From contig JAZLDG010000101.1 of assembly GCA_045614565.1 (NCBI GenBank), positions 1 through 64,000 of the forward strand: 64,000 bases of DNA, written 5' to 3'. The notes under the pieces were generated by a model. The model saw only the letters and a program-made list of their open reading frames with translations, made no database searches and had not been told where the DNA came from. This document shows positions 61,526-64,000 of the stretch, piece by piece. The translations under genes were made by a program, and so were the position numbers. The first letter of the stretch is position 1. Every line of letters begins with the position of its first letter. Source of the stretch: Scatosoma sp045614565. Lineage in GTDB: Bacteria; Bacillota; Clostridia; Christensenellales; Borkfalkiaceae.

Positions 61526-61984
61526 ATGGAAGGCGAAAAATACAAAATTGAAGAAATTTTAGCAGAACAAGGCGTATACGTCGGTCCGACAGTGGGCGTG
61601 AGTATGTTACCTATGCTGAAAAACCGCCGCGATACTATCGTCGTACGCCCCAAAATGGAACGCTTGAAGCCGTTGGACGTTGCACTTTACAAACGCGGCG
61701 ACGCTTACGTTTTGCATCGGGTGTTAACGCCCGTTGAAGGCGGGTATATCATTCGTGGGGATAATTGTTATTCGGACGAGCATATTCCCGAAGACGACGT
61801 ATTCGGCGTTTTAACGGAGTTTTTCCGTAAGGATAAGCATATTTACTGTACGGATAAAAAATATCTTCGATACGCTAAAAATCGCGTAAAAAATTATAAT
61901 ACGCGTCGCTTTTTTATGTGCTTGAAATGGAAGATAAAAGCGGGTGCAAAAAAAGTATTGCGCGCGTTTGGTTTGAAGAAATAA
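61526..61984 (+). CDS. S24/S26-family peptidase
   Basis: 152 residues with no membrane helix. The catalytic Ser is Ser26 in GVSMLPML; a second conserved region has LHRVLTP, with His64 in the position used by the Ser-His (SipW-like) signal peptidases, and IRGDNCYSDEHIPEDDVFG closes the fold. It probably cleaves a leader or propeptide for the ABC exporter downstream. The basic C-terminal tail (KIKAGAKKVLRAFGLKK) is unusual and may bind membrane or nucleic acid. Confidence 0.8.
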   Translation: MEGEKYKIEEILAEQGVYVGPTVGVSMLPMLKNRRDTIVVRPKMERLKPLDVALYKRGDAYVLHRVLTPVEGGYIIRGDNCYSDEHIPEDDVFGVLTEFFRKDKHIYCTDKKYLRYAKNRVKNYNTRRFFMCLKWKIKAGAKKVLRAFGLKK

Positions 61985-61993
61985 GGGGATTAT

Positions 61994-63673
61994 ATGTCAA
62001 AAACAAAAGAAATAGAAAAAGGGAAAATTTGGTTGAATAAAGAAATGCGCCCTTATCGTGCGTTTATCTTATTTTTGACCTTACTTTCCGTAATCACAAC
62101 GGGGCTTTCTTTGGTATTTGCGTATATGACGCGGTATTTGATTAACAGTGCGTCGGCAGGTGCGGTAGATCGGCTCGTTTTCTTTTCTATTCTTTTGCTT
62201 TCGTTGTTACTAGTACGCATTCTACTTTCTACGATTTCTGGGTTCTATGCGGAGAAATTGCGTGCAAAAATGATTGCCGATATGCGTACGCGTACCTTTT
62301 CTAAAATTTTGCGTTCAGAATACGCTTACGTACAAGGCTATCACAGCGGCGACTTATTAAATCGATTGACGACCGATATCCAAGAAGTTTGCGCCGATAC
62401 GGTAGGGCTTATGCCCGCCATCGTAGGACTAATCGTACAATGCTTAGGTGCAATCGCTGCCCTGTTGACGATCGATCCGTTTTTTACGCTGATTTACGTT
62501 GTTTGCGGTGCGATTTTCGGCGGTATAACCGCATTTTTCCGTAAACAAATCAAAAAACGCCAAAAAGAAGTGTTAGAAGCGGACGGCGAATCGCGTTCGT
62601 TTATGCAAGAAGGAATTTCGTCGATTATGACGGTAAAAGCGTACGGCGCGGAAGATAAATCCACTGAAAAAGCGGCGGCTTTGGCTGAAAACTATTATAA
62701 AAAGCGTATGAACCGTAACTTTTTACGCTCGGCAATGAACGCCGTGTTTTCGCTTTTAAGTAACTTCGGGCTGATTTTCGCCGTCGTATGGTGTAGTGTC
62801 AGCGTTCTAAACGGCAACGACGATTACGGCTCGATTTTATCCGTAATTTTATTGTTAATGCAGTTGCAACACCCGTTCTCGGCGTTTTCTTCCATTATTC
62901 CCGTGTTCTATTCGAGAATAACAAGCGGGGAACGTTTAAGTGAAATCGATACCATTCCCTGCGATAAGCTTTTGGAAGAAAAAACGCAAGAAGCTTACGA
63001 TTATGAAACGTTGACGAATATTCGTTTTGAAGATATTTCCTTTACCTACGGGCGTTCGGATATTTTAACAAACGCTTTTGCCACCGTTCAAAAGGGTGAA
63101 ATCGTGTGCTTGACAGGTGCATCCGGTGCAGGAAAAAGTACGCTGTTCAAATTGCTTTTAAGCGTGTATGAGCCCACGCTCGGCGGGATATATTTAGACG
63201 GCGAAAAAGAAAGTACGCGGCTGACCGCAATGCACCGTAATTTGTTCGCGTACGTACCCCAAGGAAATTTCCTTTTCTCTGGTACCATTTACGAAAATTT
63301 AACCTTCTTTATGGGAGAAACGGACGAGAATACTGCGATGGATAAAATCCGTAACGCATTGCAAACGGCTTGCGCGGAATTCGTTTGGGATTTACCGCAA
63401 GGGTTGCAAACCCCGCTTTCCGAAAAAGGCGGTGGACTTTCCGAAGGTCAAATGCAACGCCTTGCCGTAGCAAGAGCGATTTTGTCCGATAGACCTATCC
63501 TTTTATTAGACGAAGCGACTTCGGCATTAGACGGAGAAACGGAAAGCCGACTTTTAGAAAATATCCGTAATTTGCGCGAAAAAACCTGCCTTATCGTTAC
63601 GCATAGACCTGCTGCACTCTCCATTGCCGACAGCGTATTATGCGTGGAAAATAAACAAATAAAAAGAGTTTGA
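61994..63673 (+). CDS. ABC transporter, fused permease and ATPase
   Basis: 559 residues. Type IV exporter half-transporter: six membrane helices (about 20-305), then an ATPase with Walker A GASGAGKST (375-383), Q-loop VPQGNFLFSG, signature LSEGQMQRL, Walker B LLLDEATSALD and the His switch THRP. There is no N-terminal C39 peptidase, so leader removal would have to come from the neighbouring S26 protein. It probably works as a homodimer exporting a peptide or lipid product. Ends at a strong terminator. Confidence 0.93.
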   Translation: MSKTKEIEKGKIWLNKEMRPYRAFILFLTLLSVITTGLSLVFAYMTRYLINSASAGAVDRLVFFSILLLSLLLVRILLSTISGFYAEKLRAKMIADMRTRTFSKILRSEYAYVQGYHSGDLLNRLTTDIQEVCADTVGLMPAIVGLIVQCLGAIAALLTIDPFFTLIYVVCGAIFGGITAFFRKQIKKRQKEVLEADGESRSFMQEGISSIMTVKAYGAEDKSTEKAAALAENYYKKRMNRNFLRSAMNAVFSLLSNFGLIFAVVWCSVSVLNGNDDYGSILSVILLLMQLQHPFSAFSSIIPVFYSRITSGERLSEIDTIPCDKLLEEKTQEAYDYETLTNIRFEDISFTYGRSDILTNAFATVQKGEIVCLTGASGAGKSTLFKLLLSVYEPTLGGIYLDGEKESTRLTAMHRNLFAYVPQGNFLFSGTIYENLTFFMGETDENTAMDKIRNALQTACAEFVWDLPQGLQTPLSEKGGGLSEGQMQRLAVARAILSDRPILLLDEATSALDGETESRLLENIRNLREKTCLIVTHRPAALSIADSVLCVENKQIKRV

Positions 63674-63683
63674 TAAAATATAC

Positions 63684-63719
63684 GCCCTGAAAACCGTCGT
63701 GGGTTTTCAGGGCGTTTTT
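63684..63719. terminator. Terminator after the exporter
   Basis: ACGCCCTGAAAACC pairs perfectly with GGTTTTCAGGGCGT, followed by TTTTT. Confidence 0.9.
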
Positions 63720-63722
63720 CGT

Positions 63723-64000
63723 TTATTTAATGCTGTTGCGGTATTCTTTTGGGGTCATTCCCACGTGTTTACGAAAAACGAACGTGAACGTGGAAAGTGA
63801 ATCAAAGCATAAAGCGTCGGATATTTCCGAAAAAGAAAAATTTTTCCGTATCAATTTTTTCGCTTCGTCGATTTTTAATTTTAAGTACGTTTGATAAATA
63901 GTCATACCTGTCTTTTTGCGGAAAAAGGTACAAAGCTGCGTCGTACCGTAATGCAATTCTTCGCGTAAATCGTCAAGGCAAAACCGATCGTAAATTTTAG
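63723..64000 (-). CDS. AraC-family regulator, C-terminal part, cut by window edge
   Basis: The frame is open to the end of the window; only the C-terminal double helix-turn-helix is present (about 91 residues). FRKKTGMTIYQTYLKLKIDEAKKLI and ISDALCFDSLSTFTFVFRKHVGMTPKEYRNS are the two AraC recognition regions. The ligand-binding part lies beyond base 64000. It converges on the exporter cassette and shares the terminator; it may or may not regulate it. Confidence 0.88.
   Translation of the reverse strand, partial: KIYDRFCLDDLREELHYGTTQLCTFFRKKTGMTIYQTYLKLKIDEAKKLIRKNFSFSEISDALCFDSLSTFTFVFRKHVGMTPKEYRNSIK

Overview
The window looks like a chromosome segment of a spore-forming-lineage Firmicute (class Clostridia). 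Evidence: Spo0A and SpoIIID, HprK, a YlbM/TmcAL-type ligase, MutS2, a NifS-ThiI pair, a class III anaerobic ribonucleotide reductase, near-consensus sigma-A promoters (TTGACA, 17 bp, TATAAT) and the standard code with TAA, TGA and TAG stops. The anaerobic reductase and Pta fit an anaerobe. Finer placement would be guesswork.

Layout. 1-1380: 3' part of a GGGtGRT-family gene, tRNA-Val(GAC) and a decayed tRNA copy. 1388-6112: a membrane-anchored coiled-coil PadR regulator, diverging from an acyl-ACP thioesterase and an ArgJ-like gene. 6171-14501: a probable operon of a 39-codon leader ORF with terminator, carA, a carB-dapF fusion, a membrane protein, a cysteine desulfurase and thiI. 14549-20956: tRNA-Thr(GGT), ychF, an argS reading frame broken by one in-frame TAG, a HelD-like helicase and a HAD phosphatase. 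21079-25717: type IIA topoisomerase subunits B and A. 25959-29778: spoIIID, tyrA, DUF1934, an MBL hydrolase and a Rho-like protein. 29938-32822: nrdDG behind NrdR-like boxes. 32851-36864: a membrane-anchored protein, tRNA-Thr(CGT), tmcAL, pta, the YceD-L32 pair. 36932-39811: a CopA-CopZ fusion and an ArsR regulator. 39931-48067: uvrC, a Cof-type phosphatase, hprK, a U32 protease and mutS2. 48151-54893: a polysaccharide deacetylase, an M16 peptidase, a DNA glycosylase, tex, acpP and an ABC-F protein. 54912-57913: spo0A and groESL. 58065-63673: dCMP deaminase, cyclophilin, purB, then a compact HprK-like / PqqD / S26 peptidase / ABC exporter cassette. 63723-64000: a partial AraC regulator.

A recurring theme is conserved proteins that keep their fold but have lost catalytic or phosphoacceptor residues: CarA (glutaminase triad), the fused DapF domain (first catalytic Cys), a Rho-like ATPase (catalytic Glu and Arg finger), Spo0A (phosphoacceptor Asp) and an ABC-F protein (one ATP site). 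The best candidates for new biology are the ammonia-type carbamoyl-phosphate synthase joined to a DapF-like domain, the Spo0A with an altered receiver, and the PqqD/HprK-like/S26/ABC cassette, which resembles a RiPP modification and export module without a visible precursor. All function calls rest on motif recognition by eye; no database search was run.
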